DNA of 64,000 bases. It comes from Calycina herbarum. Its lineage: Eukaryota; Ascomycota; Leotiomycetes; Helotiales; Pezizellaceae. Of the stretch, positions 11,186-22,858 are shown piece by piece. Below the pieces are notes generated by a model. That model searched no databases and was not told where the DNA came from. It saw nothing but the letters and a program-made list of their open reading frames with translations. Location: NCBI GenBank assembly GCA_001414485.1, contig LLEY01000010.1, positions 558,001-622,000 on the forward strand, read 5' to 3'. A program made the position numbers and the translations under genes. The stretch's first letter is position 1, and each line of letters starts with the position of its first letter.

Positions 11186-14100
11186 ATGACGAGATCCTCG
11201 CATCGATACCGGAAGCCGGTGGAAACCGACAAGACGAAAACGCCGATAGCTGCCACATATTGCACGCCTGCCAAGTTCAGGCCCGAGGCTGAACCTGTTA
11301 TATGTACAATGGTTGGCAATGGACAGTTACCCAGGTACAGCAGCAATACCAAACGTGGGGAACTGGATTTACACAGTCTTTACGAAACCTATGTGAAATC
11401 ATGTGTGGTTCATGGAATAGTTGGATCCACGCTGGATGACAGTCCGGGTGACGATGGCGATATTGGGGCTAGGCATGACGTTGATTTCATCAATAACCCC
11501 CCGAGTTTTCAGGAGTTCAAGCAATTGAACCAGAGCCATGTATATCGCCATTTGAGAGATGATGAGATCGAGCTACGTGATCCAGCTTCGGAAAGACCAA
11601 AAAGCAGACACTATGGGCTAGACCATACGGACGACGCTGATTTTTATCAGTGTGAATATTTGGATAGAAATCAACTGTTCTGGTATATTGTCGCGGCCAA
11701 CGAAAAGTGGGGGACTTATTTTGATCTGTTTTATATTGTAGACGGCCACTACAGTAGATGGCTTAGAAAGGAAAGGAGGTGGGTAGAACGTTGGATGAGA
11801 CCTGCAATGGCAGATGGGTGGATGGGACCTGGATGTCGACCCGCTATCGTCATGTACAGTAAGTTCCTTTGAGCTTCCTCAGACTGTTCCGTGAGGAAAA
11901 TAAGGCTAACCAATTGACTTAGCTGGAGCGGAGAGACTCGTACATTATGACTGGGGCTGCACTCTTGACGAAGACGAAGCTGCCCTTACAGTCGGCTACC
12001 CCGATGGCTGGACGTGAGTAAACTCTCCTTTCCTTTCGTCCAACACTTGCGTGTCTCAATGGCACCGCTGTCATAGACATCATAGACAACGCGAACAACA
12101 ACAGGTTCAGTGCTCAGAATATTAAGATTAGCAACTAATTGGTGATCCATATAGCTGGGAGGGAATCCTTCCACTGGATAGACGAGAAGCTTCAAACTCG
12201 GAATTCAGATATATACATCCAGACTGGCATACGAAAGCCAATTTCCGTGCTATGAACCTCATAAAAAAAATCCTCAGTTTGATGGCATACCCTGATCATG
12301 TAGAACTCGATGATGTTGCCGTCATTAATACACCGGGTCCCCATCTTGTTGACGACACTGGTGCACCTCATCTTAAAAATGAATACATAGCGCCCGCTGA
12401 GGTTCGGAGGCTTCTTCGTGATAGGGTCTTTCCAGATGGAACCAAATTCTACAAGGGAACCTTCCTTTACAGATATGGTGCCGAGCCCGACGATTCGCTA
12501 ACCTTTAGAATGTGAGTTGTGTTCACCTGTCACCTGTTCTGTTCTTCAGTTGACGCGTCTGTGATGCTAATTTACCAAAAGGGCGGCTGGCCCACGACCG
12601 TCGCGGCCAGCGGGTCTCCGCCCTCCGCGGGGGGTGGGAAATCCGATTGTTAAAAGATTCAATGCGAATGAGATGGAAATCGTTCGGATGAACAGCAGAG
12701 CGCCTGACGAATCCAGGTTCAGGACGATTGAAGCTAATAATGAAGGCTACCCGGTGCCTACCCTTGGTATAAGAGTAATCGAGTATGATTTGGCCGATTT
12801 GTACCCCGGGAGGGACGATGATGACGATGATTCCGATGATAATCCCGATAACCCCGATAATGATCCAGACAATCCCGACAATCCCGACAATCCCGACAAT
12901 CCCGACAATCCCGATGATGATCCCGATGTGCCGCCCCACCATCCACCGCCCAGAACCAGACCTAGAGGGGAAGTGATTGTGTGGGCGGAAAATGGCGAGG
13001 TATCGTACAACGGACTTGCGGGGTATAAAAAGGATATATATCCGCCGCATTCCATATCAGTGCCATTGAACAGCACACAGAAGCGAGAGGCGCGACTAAA
13101 GAAATTACGTTTGGCAAAGCACAAAAGAGATGTATGGAATAGGGCGCGCGAAAACTTTACAAGGAGGCGCAATAGACTCAATAGATTATTCACACGGCTT
13201 GGCAACCTTCACCAAAGAATAACGGATGTGATTCAGCAACGAACAACCGACCCCACCGTCCCAGGACCCACGGGAGAGGTATTGGAGAAGATGCTCAGAG
13301 ACATAGAGGCAGAGCGAGAAGAAACAACAAGGCGTTTGACAAAATTAGTAGAGGATTGGGGTGCACTCAAGGAGGCCGGCAGGAGCGGAGATATCAGGCA
13401 CCCTCCTGTTCTAGACGAAGATTTAGGGGAGGAGAACCTTGAATCTGACTCCTACGATTCGGACGATCCAGATCTCGGACAATATTATGGGCCCAAAGAA
13501 AAATTAATGGATGATATTCTGGAAGACTGGAAGAAGTACAGAAAAGAATCAGGTGTATACGACAGGGATACAATCGAAAAAAGGAACGAGGAGGAAATGC
13601 GGGATAATCGTAAAGATTTCCATTACAGGAGTATTAGGGATTTAGATATACACTCACTCATCCCCTGGATGGGCAAAAATGGACAGACTTCAGACACAAT
13701 GGAGGAACGGCCACAGGAAGACGGGACGGCAGAATATATGTATGACCATGTCAGATCTACCTTTGCTATTAGGCCAGAAGAGCTGCCCGGTTACGGAGAA
13801 CAGGAAATTGTGCCCATTGAAGTAAGGCCTGGAGAGGATGAGGCAAGAGTCGTACGATCGAGGATACTCAAAAAGGGGGAAGCTCCATGGGGTGTGCCCC
13901 CCGTTATTGCGGCCTGGTACACCAATATATGGAAGGTCGATGTCAACACCACCCCTACCGAAATACTTCAAGAGTATTGTGACTCTACTGGTGTGCCAAG
14001 AAGCAACAGTCGTCAACAGATGATTGACGATCTCAAGGCATGGACAGATGATAACATCACCAGATTGGACTTAAAAACAATAAGTGAAGATCATACAGTA

Positions 14101-14790
14101 AGGTTGAAGGAGACGCAAGGGGGCAATTGGTTGATACCAAGAATCATCGAAGGCCAAATCATTATGGAACCTACACAGGAAGAGTTCCATTACTTTTATG
14201 AACATGAACCAGTGGCAGTGTTTGGTCCTCCCAAGGCTATAAGAACTGGCGAGGATGGTCATCGAGAAGTTTACAGAATTGCGATCGATATTGATGGCTA
14301 TGCATCCGCTATTCCCGCTAGGCTGGCGGAAGACTTTTCCGATAATAATGCGAATTACCCTTTTGATATAAGAGTTGGACTACCACCACGAATACCAGAA
14401 ATTGAAGAAGAAGAAGAGTCCGACTCAGACGAGGATATGCGCGAGGACTCGGACTCAGACTCGGAGGATGACGATTCTGACAGTGAGGACAAAATGACCC
14501 CCCATCCTTGCGACCCTCTAATTGTTCGAAATCAAATTCCCGCAGAAGGAATGGCAGGTAGAAGAAGAAGTAGAGAAAGTGAAGTGTCAACTGTACAAGG
14601 TATATATGATGATCTTTCACGCCCTAAGCGACGAAAACGCCCTCCTCCCAGCCGTTCTGGTGAAGGTGCAAGCCGTCCTGGAAAAGGAACAATCCTCCCT
14701 GGTGGTTCCACTACTTCGCCCGTCTTCAACCCCGCCAACGACCGCAGCAGCCAAGCGAGCTCAGAGGTGAAAGCCATTTACCTAGACTAA
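11186..14790 (+). CDS. large unrecognised acidic protein with DNP repeats and possible SAP motif
   Basis: Exons 11186-11858, 11923-12013, 12155-12511 and 12582-14790 close one frame (3330 nt, 1109 residues). Every intron has clean GT-AG ends. I recognise no family for the N-terminal 370 residues, which are rich in Trp and Tyr and look globular. Residues about 460-486 are tandem Asp-Asn-Pro units encoded by a 9-bp repeat. Residues 600-640 look coiled-coil. Around 833-860 EYCDSTGVPRSNSRQQMI resembles a SAP DNA-binding helix-turn-helix. Residues 980-1012 are almost pure Asp/Glu/Ser, and a basic PKRRKR near 1055 could be a nuclear signal. Together these hint at a nuclear, chromatin-associated protein, which is inference only. 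The stop at 14788 may be bypassed by splicing into the membrane-type ORF that follows. Confidence 0.8.
12840..12920 (+). repeat. 9-bp minisatellite encoding Asp-Asn-Pro units
   Basis: Tandem copies of the unit AATCCCGAC with slight variation lie inside exon 4 of the large acidic gene. At least five are perfect and adjacent. Since the unit is 9 bp, gain or loss of copies keeps the frame, so repeat length may vary between strains. Confidence 0.9.
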
Positions 14791-14805
14791 GTCAAAGCAG
14801 GGAAG

Positions 14806-15156
14806 ATGCAGGTGGGAAAAAAGGGTGGTGGAAATGATATCCCTTTTCCACCAGAATCAAGATCTACTGGTATATCCAGAAACACAAAAATGGAATCAAG
14901 GGGGTTGGCTACTTTAGCAATGCTCTTTCTATCCTTTCTCATGGGATTCACAAACATGTATACATATTCAAATGGCTTTCTAGTCAGTAGCCTTGTAGTC
15001 ACTTTGGGCCTCTTTCTATTCCTAATACATCTTAGCGCATTAAAAAAATATCATTACGAAGTATTAATTTGTTTGCAAATATTGACTTCTCTACTATTCC
15101 TGTACCAGTTATTGCTGCAACTATACACTATATTATTTGGGCCTCAAAACCAATAA
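14806..15156 (+). CDS. three-TM ORF; possible C-terminal exon of the large acidic gene
   Basis: An open frame of 116 residues begins 15 nt after the stop of the large acidic gene and lies in the same frame. It has three strongly hydrophobic stretches, around GLATLAMLFLSFLMGF, SSLVVTLGLFLFLIHL and LLFLYQLLLQLYTILF, so it would be membrane-embedded. Fifteen bases leave no room for a separate promoter. Two splices would join it to the upstream gene in frame. One is a 201-nt intron at 14600-14800 (GTATAT donor, GACTAAGT branch-like site, AAAGCAG acceptor), giving a 1164-residue product. The other is a very short 39-nt intron at 14767-14805. It could also be a separate small gene or untranslated. 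The first splice has the best signals. Confidence 0.5.
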   Translation: MQVGKKGGGNDIPFPPESRSTGISRNTKMESRGLATLAMLFLSFLMGFTNMYTYSNGFLVSSLVVTLGLFLFLIHLSALKKYHYEVLICLQILTSLLFLYQLLLQLYTILFGPQNQ

Positions 15157-15711
15157 GTTATTAACAAGAGACTCGATATAGGAGTTTATTGAATCAAACC
15201 CATTCCATTCATCAAAAAAAAAAGGGGGGATCCGTGTATATACGAATGAATTACCGTGTCAACTTTTGCAGACAGGAGAAATCCAAGGAAGCTCAATTTT
15301 CAAGCTGTTTTTGTATAGATGAATTGCAAACAACTAACTATTCTGTTCGGTAAAGATACGTAGTTCGTTGTTTGGAGTCCTTGAAGTTACTTACTTGGAA
15401 CCAAAGAACGTAAGAAATTGTACTTCCAGCACCGACTGTGACAGAAAATACAGCCAGACCACACCTCAATTCAAGTGAAACGATGTTACAGAATTCTGAG
15501 ACGAGAAATATAGTCGAATGAATACAAGGATGTCAAGGGACCTATCAACTCTTCGAAGAAGTTGTATATTACTATATTTTATAGTATCTCCTTGCTTGCA
15601 CAAAGAATTCCAAGCAAGAAAACATAAACTCCAACCCCTCTCAATGCTGGTATACCGAACAGAGCTATAACAACCAAACCAGGCCCCGTAAATATCCCCA
15701 AAAAACAAGAA
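15157..15711. other. convergent 3' intergenic region
   Basis: Between the membrane-type ORF (+) and the chitin synthase end (-). Should contain 3' untranslated sequence of both; no gene seen. Confidence 0.5.
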
Positions 15712-18437
15712 TCAATGGACAAACTAGACGCAAGAAGTTAGCAACAATTCTCATGACACCCTCACAAACCAAAGGAAGCAAATCTGGGGAAAAACTTACG
15801 ATACGATGAATCCGATACCACATAGCACCCACGAATTTGAAAGCACTCAACCCAGCCACACTCCACAAAATAACAAACAAATAAGTCTTCTCCACTCCCG
15901 CGGCGAAGTTAGAGTCCTTGGAAACACGTAGTCTACTCAATCCCCCAGTACCCAAAACAACAGCCACAAGGGCTGCATTACAGAACATCCAACACAAGAC
16001 GACATAACTTCTAAACGCTTTATTATACCCTTCCTCTTCATCCCTAGCGTTGACCTTGACGGGTTCCGGGGGTGCGGGTGCCGAGAAGGATGTCAGAGCG
16101 GAAGCATAAAGATCATCGAGATCAGTGTTGTTGAGTCCTGGTTCTTCTGTTTTCTGGCCGGTAGTGGGATCGACTTTGGCGTGAGCGAGTGGTGGTGGTT
16201 TGTCGTCTCCTTTGGTACCCCAGGTTACGTCGTGGGTATTGCAGAATGCGTAGACGTTGATTACATTCGTGTACGTAGGGGTGAGAAGCATGTATTGAAG
16301 TGAGGATGTAACGATATGCCAAGGATCGAGGAATACGATGGATATGAAAATCCACAGTACGTAGGTCGAAAGGAGAGAGACGATGAGAGTGAAGAAGATC
16401 GAGTTTTGGACGAGATCTGAGATCTTGAACTTGCCATCTCCAAGCTCCTCTTTGACGGATTTGTAGGTTATAAAAACGGAGGCAAAGAGTAGATAGCTAG
16501 ATCATGTCAGTGTCTAGGCAAATTGAAGCTCCACACAAAACTTACAGCATAATAACTCCCCAAACGTAGACCATGAATTTATAAAATCTTCTTGAACCAT
16601 CTGGCGTGTTACCGAGCGACAAGACGAAGCAAGTAACAATTGAGGCAAGATAAACCCACTCAGTAACCACAGACAAGATTCCACCTGCCTTGCCTAGGAG
16701 CTTCGGATCACCCAATGCGACAGTAAGGATTCGAAACACAAGGAAGAAATTTCCCACTGCAAACCAGGAGAAAATCATACTAATAGCCTGGTACGTAAAT
16801 TCAACCATAAACATAATTTTCCGACCCATTGAGTGGGAACTTCTGAAAATCTGGTAGAAGTGAACGAGAGCATATACGGCAGCGAAAAAGGAACCATTCA
16901 GCCAACGTCTTCGCTGTTTGATTAGCTCTGCCATCTCTTCTGGCACATCGGTCTCGCCCGTGGCCGAGCAAACATATGTCAAAACCCAAGAAGATTTCCG
17001 TTTTGCGACTAATTCGAAGCAAAGAATTCGATCTTCGGCCAAGTACATGTTTTTAGTGAAAATCCCCGCGTCTAGATGATGCTTCTCGCCGTCGAAATAT
17101 TTCTCAAGGGGACCTTCACCACGTTTATCGTTTTGAAGAGCAATGAATCGGTATGCGGAGAAAGCTCCGGGAAGGACAGAAATAAATCCAAAGGCTGATT
17201 CCATAGGTTTATCGAGAATGTTGCTCATTTTGTACTCGAAATTCTGCGTCGCAACAAGTGGATTTATCAGCTTCTTGCCGCCGTCAAGCATAGCTTTAAT
17301 TTCACCACAGGCCCCAGCGCATTTAGGATCGAGCTCGAATGCCCTCCAAAGTTGGTAGATGGATTGCTTCCCTGGTCTTGTTCCGGCATCGAGTAAAACG
17401 ACCACACTGGGTTGGAGAGCTTCTCCAAACGCTTGGAGTGCCCATCGATGACTGTTGATTTTCTTCTGATTTTCTTCCTTGAGGCAGAAGAGAAGTTGCA
17501 CGGGAACCTCAGCGCCTGGTCTTGTTTCAACAACATCTTTCTTGACTTGAAGTCCGACCTTTGTAGTATACTCGTAAATATGAGCCGTAACCTTCTTGTC
17601 GTTAACCTTTTGTCTTGCAACACCATGCTGATAGGCTCCAAGAGCAGTAAGAACACCCCTGGTTCGGGCATTGATTTTCGCACGTCCGTCACTGACGATA
17701 CAAACCACGATATTCTTCCACCCATTCTTATCCCATAAACCTTTATGCTGGCCAGCAAGAGAACACATGTATTCGATATTTTGGAAAACTCCTGCCATGG
17801 TTCTAGCGAAAAGCACATCGTCCTCATTATACATTGTCACAACGATCAGCAATTCCGTTCTTCTGGGCTTTCCAAACAATTGTTGTCGCAAAGTAAATCT
17901 TTCCGCTACGAAATCCTCTGGATCGCAGGTGGCCGCAGTATATCGCATATGCGTAAACTCATCCCGTCCACCTTCAGCAAAATGTTTGGATTGATTAAGT
18001 AGCTTTGGTGGAACCGGACAATCGTAAACCAAATGCCCAACTTTCGCTTGTGGTATTTGATCTGTTGAAACGATTCCAGATCCCGTGCTAATTCCTGTGC
18101 TCGTCGCATGTAGGCTCGGTCGGTGGTTGAAGGAACTTTGCGATGCTTCATGATGGAGGGGTATATGCCCTTCTTCGTCGAGATGAAGGGGATCGTAGAG
18201 CGTTGTTTGCCCGCTGTGGGGTCTAGGGAGGAGAGGTATATCTTGAGGGGCAGTTTCATACGGCTGGTGATAGGAATGTCGCTGGTGTTCTTGGGGATCG
18301 AAGGCATATTCGTGAGGGTCATAACGAGACTCGTATTGAGGGCCATGTGGTCCATCTCCGTAGCTATCGTGTAGTTCGGAATCAGTAGGAGGGTGGTGGT
18401 AAGGTTGGTGTAAATTGGTATCTGGAATATGCGGCAT
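15712..18437 (-). CDS. chitin synthase (class I/II type)
   Basis: A processive family 2 glycosyltransferase of the plasma membrane that makes chitin from UDP-GlcNAc. Exons are 18437-16546, 16496-15800 and a tiny last exon 15723-15712 adding Phe-Val-His (2601 nt, 866 residues). The ATG at 18437 is preferred over an upstream GTG because the CAG before it looks like an intron end. The first 150 residues are His/Pro/Tyr-rich and disordered. The chitin synthase N-terminal domain ([15 protein letters not shown]) follows, then the catalytic domain with [16 protein letters not shown] and QRRRWLNG. After these come several TM helices (for example [15 protein letters not shown]) and a C-terminal membrane pair. 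There is no myosin or cytochrome b5 domain, which excludes classes IV-VII. The choice between class I and II is uncertain. Confidence 0.95.
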
Positions 18438-19699
18438 CTTCTGAACGTTAATCACATTATCATTCCTCTCACTCGCACCACATATTCAACCTACCCGTAT
18501 ATTGCGCTGTCCAAGACTCCCCGCAGAATCCGACCGGTCGTGATGTTGCCTTGGGTCCATCTTTGGGCTTCTTCTAGAACTGGGAAGACAAAGAATGCAC
18601 GATAAACGAAAGGGGAGGAATAGGGAATTGAGAAAGCGACGAAAATTTGAATTGTCAAAATTACAACAACCACATCGCCGACATCTCACTTAAGTGGGCG
18701 GCCGCCATAATATAATCTGACAAGGTAACAGGTTACTTACAAGCTACTTGCAGCGATGGTTTATGCGGCTGATGATGGGCGTTCTCTCCTTTCAGCAGCC
18801 CGCCTGGCGCCAAACTGTTTGCAGCGCGTTTGGGAGAAGAAATGAACGCCACAAATAATTGACTGCGGTTGGTGAGTGGCCGAAGCAAGACACTCGTGTT
18901 GCATCGGGTGCAGAGAAATTGCCAGGCTGTGCGGCATAGCGAGCTTTTGGCTGCTTGCAGATTCCAAACATTTGGAACCTGCGGCGTGAACATACAGGAA
19001 GCTGTTGGAGTCTGACTGTAGAGATATCCGGAAACACTTGGAAAGAGTTCTAACCTCTCGAGGGACAACTTGTGATTGGCTGCAAACGTCAAAAAGGGGT
19101 TGTGCTCGCGTAGGTAAGCGGCCTAAACCAATCGCGTTTGAGGGGTAATTTTGTAATTTTGGGCTGACCGAGGGGCTGAACATGCCAAAATCTAGACGGC
19201 AGAGACCCTTCCCGAAATCTCCAGCCTCAAAAGAGAGCACTGCCTCCACTTCTTGTTAACTTCAAATTCTAACTTCGAAGCTATTTCTGGAGTATTGTTG
19301 TTTTTCCTAGACTTTGAAAGTTCGAAAAACATCTCGCTCTTGAGACGGGAAACTGGTTTGACGGGGCTCTCTAGAAGATTCAGACTTTTCTTGGCTCTCT
19401 GGATATCAACTTCAACTTGACACTCAATCACATCCAATTGTTTTATTGTTTGTTTATTTTCTACTCTCATTTCAAACTATATCCCCCAACCAGAGTCGCG
19501 CCGGCATTATTATTTTGTCCTCATGGTCTCAGTCCGCAACCCACCAAAAATTGGTTTTATTCGTACAGGGGCTGTTGCTCACTGAGTAGACTCTCAAAAT
19601 TCCCCTCAATTATTGCTGCCAAATCCCAACCTCAATACCAAACTCCAAAAATTAATAACTGCCCAAATCCTCATCAAACGCAACACCCAAACACACCTC
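18438..19699. other. intergenic, chitin synthase 5' region
   Basis: Presumed promoter and 5' leader of chitin synthase, possibly with a leader intron ending just before its ATG, then the 3' flank of the GST gene. No independent gene supported. Confidence 0.5.
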
Positions 19700-20727
19700 T
19701 CATTCCTTCCTTTCCATCCCCTTCGTATCCCCCAAAGCCTTCCCCCAAGCCTCCCTCTGCTCACACAACTTCAACCACCGTGAAAAATTTGGATACCTCC
19801 CAAAGATCTCTTGAAATCCCTTCAGTCTCCTTACAAAAATTGCATTCGGAATATGAAAGAGATCAGCAAGAGAAAAGTCGTCTCCGCAGAAATATTTGTT
19901 GTCAGCGAGGATTTTGTCGTAGACGTTCAGTGCTTTTTCTAGGAGGACGATGTTTTCTTGGACTTTTGCTTCGTTGCAGTTTAAGCCGTAAAACCTATTT
20001 CCTTGTTAGTGGAGAAAACTTGGCAGCGGGGTTTTTATCTTGCGGAGGAAAGTTGTTCGATGGGTTTCCTCGAGTGGGGGTTGGTGGGGGAGACTGACGA
20101 TTTATATACCCTTTCGATTCCGATTGTCATTGTCGGCGGATCGAAATAACTTGTTTCCATTGAACATGCCTGTTATCAATTAGCATCTTGCTCCTTAATC
20201 TCTTTTATGAGTTCCATTCGTCTTCGCTTTTCTCCTTCCATTCGTATTGCCTTTTCCCCTTCCATTTTCCTCTTATTCAATTTCAATTTCAATTTACCCT
20301 CCTTCGTTTGCCCCTCGGTAACTCCAACCACCCTTGACCAACACAAAAAACACCCCTCAAAATCAAAATCAATCAAAGTCACAAAACTCACATTCTCAAA
20401 CCTCACCCACCCCCCAATCCCCTCCCCATCCTCCGTCCGTCCCGCCAAATCCCAATTATCAGGCACCAACCGCGTGCCCTCGTCCCTCCATTTCAAAGCA
20501 ATATACCGACAAATAGCCCTACTCTCAGAAAGCACCATCCCATCATCACCAACATAAACAGGTACCTTTCCAAACGGACTCATCACTAAGAACTCTGGAC
20601 TTTTGTTCTCGCCCGCTGCGAAGTTTACGGGGATGAATTTATAGGGGATCCCTTTTTCGTGGAGGGTCATTGTTACTCTTTGGGTGCAGGTTGAGCCTGA
20701 TGGGATACCGTAGATTTTGATTACCAT
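19700..20727 (-). CDS. glutathione S-transferase
   Basis: A cytosolic GST that conjugates glutathione to electrophiles. Exons 20727-20392, 20169-20099 and 19994-19700 join in frame (702 nt, 233 residues). The first intron (222 nt) is long for this window. The thioredoxin-like N-terminal domain begins MVIKIYGIPSGSTCTQRV. It includes the glutathione-binding cis-Pro region (FGKVPVYVGDDGMVLSES, with the ES pair). The all-helical C-terminal domain contains ETSYFDPP, CGDDFSLADLFHIPN (the N-capping box) and YPNFSRWLK. The CTQRV motif and the overall pattern resemble phi-like fungal GSTs. The splice of exon 2 to exon 3 uses GTCAGT and was chosen because it restores the conserved linker VYKSFYGLNCNEAKV. 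Confidence 0.92.
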
Positions 20728-21600
20728 CTTTGCGGTCTTGTGGGTGAGAGAGGGAGTTGTGGTTGTGGTGAGGAATGGCTATTTGGTCAAAATGTGAGAA
20801 TTTGGATAGAAAGAAGGAATGGGACAATAGTTTTCTTATCGAGGAGAAAAGATTCAGTTGGTCTGTCGTTGGTTTTCAACCGGATGCTCGTACTTGCGTA
20901 TCATAAACCCTCCTCACCTAGCTGTGCCGCTTCACAACTCGCATACAATCTCCCCACAAGTGCTTTACTCCACTCCAATGCATCTCGCTCTCCTTCCAAT
21001 CCTTCACCTCAACCAAACTTTCCACGTGGAGAACAAAAGGGGCACAACGGGAACCAGCGGGAGCTAACACTGACACTTTAACCGGGTCCTTTTATATCCC
21101 CCTTTCGGCCAATCTGCTCCATGTATGCAAATATTGGTTTCCTTCTACCATTTCCATTGGCTGGCTCTAGGCAATCTAGGAGGGGTACCGGCGGTGAGGT
21201 TATCCGGAGTTTGATCCACCTTTTGGGAACCCCTCTATTTCTGTCATTTGTAAGATCGACGACGACGATGGCGATGCGACCACCACGACGACATGCTTCA
21301 GCATTCTACAAACACCATTACAACAGTTGATTACGCCCATTGAATATCTGCAATAAACTAAAAGGGAGGAGGAGAAACCCATTGTTTGGAGACTGAGACC
21401 TAGAAATTTCTGCCAACCTTGGAGGATCTTGCTGAGAAAATATAACGCCGGTACAAACTCCCCAGTACCGCCATGTTGAAGGATTCTAAGGCATGAATAG
21501 CCAGCAACAGATTCTCCATTTCTATGAGACATCAATTCGTGATGTCTCACTTCTACTCAATTGTGGATTTCCTGACATGAATCTTTTGTCGAACCAGAAT
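20728..21600. other. GST promoter side, no gene seen
   Basis: GC-balanced sequence upstream of the GST gene leading into the AT-rich transposon island. No convincing ORF or repeat before 21600. Confidence 0.5.
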
Positions 21601-21659
21601 CTTCCTCCTACTCCTACTAAGCAGGCAAAGTAAAAAGAATTTACTTAGTATAAGCAGAG

Positions 21660-21790
21660 ATTACTCAGTTACTCAACGTTACTCTGAGTAACTCTAAGTA
21701 GATAAGATTAGAGTAAGAGTAACGACTTCGGTGAGTAACGAAGAGTAACTACTTATTACTCTGAGTAATTACTTAGAGCAATAGACTATA
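21660..21790. repeat. cluster of GTTACTC/GAGTAAC palindromes
   Basis: The heptamer GTTACTC and its complement recur many times. Two near-identical 15-bp palindromes (7-bp arms, one central base) sit at 21678-21692 and 21755-21769. It lies at the left edge of the RIP island. Function unknown; it may be a transposon end or just decayed sequence. Confidence 0.6.
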
Positions 21791-22858
21791 AATAGTAGGT
21801 TATATTTATAGTATAGTTTAGCTAAATAACTATGTTTCAAGTATTTTTAAAGTCGTGTTTTATAATAAGAACTTAAAATCTAGTTATTTTAGGACTTAAA
21901 TTTTTACTTAAGAAGAAACGCGAACGGGAATCAACCTTAGAAGAGCCCGGCTCGGTCTTTCTATATTATTCTAACCCTCGAACCTACCTTCGATACTCGC
22001 TCCGACGTCACTCAGATTTACTATACATACTAAATCAAGAAAATACTTTATATTTATAACTTAAAGATATTATCTAATAAATAAAATAGAAGATAAATTC
22101 AGATAAAAAGAAAATCAGTTATAGAATTTTTCTTATCCTACTTTCTAGCTCTATTTTCATCTAAGAAACCAAAATTAGAATATGTACTAAAAAAAACTCT
22201 AGAGTGCTACCACTTCTTTCTTTTCTAAAATTCATCTTAGGTTTCTTCTTCTTATATAGAATAATTTTTATTAAATATACTTATAATTTCAAGGGAATTT
22301 ATTCTTATATCTAATCTCGCTTTTAAAAATACAATTATTTCAACTATTTAAAATAATCAAATAAGTTAGATAATATTACTTAAAATAAAATAAACTTAAA
22401 ACTCTCTATTATTCTATAGTACTAAGTAAAAGTATAGAATCTATCTAATTACTCCTATACTTAGTTAAGAAAATAACTTTTATTTAGTATAGTTAACGTA
22501 GTTCACAAGCGAGTTAGACTACTAAGCGAAATGAATTTTTTTTCTTAGTATTATATAAACTTCTTTAGAGCGCGATTTTTCCTAATAAACAAAATAGTTA
22601 AGTATTAGACAGAGTCTAATATAACTCTTATATTAAATACGCTTTGTATAAGCTTATATTTAAAAGCTAAGAAGGTTACGCGGATTTATAAAGTGTCTTA
22701 TATAACATTACTTAATCGAACTTATAGAATATTATTATAATAAGATTCTATTACTAATTCTTAAAAACTTATAGAGATCGAAGAAAGAGTTATTATATAA
22801 CATATTCTCGACCTAGATTCTCGATTATTTCCTCTACAAATATATTATATTAAAGATA

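Noticed and set aside
12840..12920. Short regularly spaced repeats resembling an array
   Set aside because: A 9-bp in-frame coding minisatellite without spacers, not CRISPR; fungi lack CRISPR arrays.
18438..18455. GTG-initiated N-terminal extension of chitin synthase
   Set aside because: Non-ATG start; preceded by a TTAAC...CAG pattern typical of an intron end, so the ATG at 18437 is preferred.
19417..20097. 226-codon plus-strand ORF
   Set aside because: Lies antisense to the last two exons of the glutathione S-transferase, whose conserved motifs are clear. Its own composition is random-looking.
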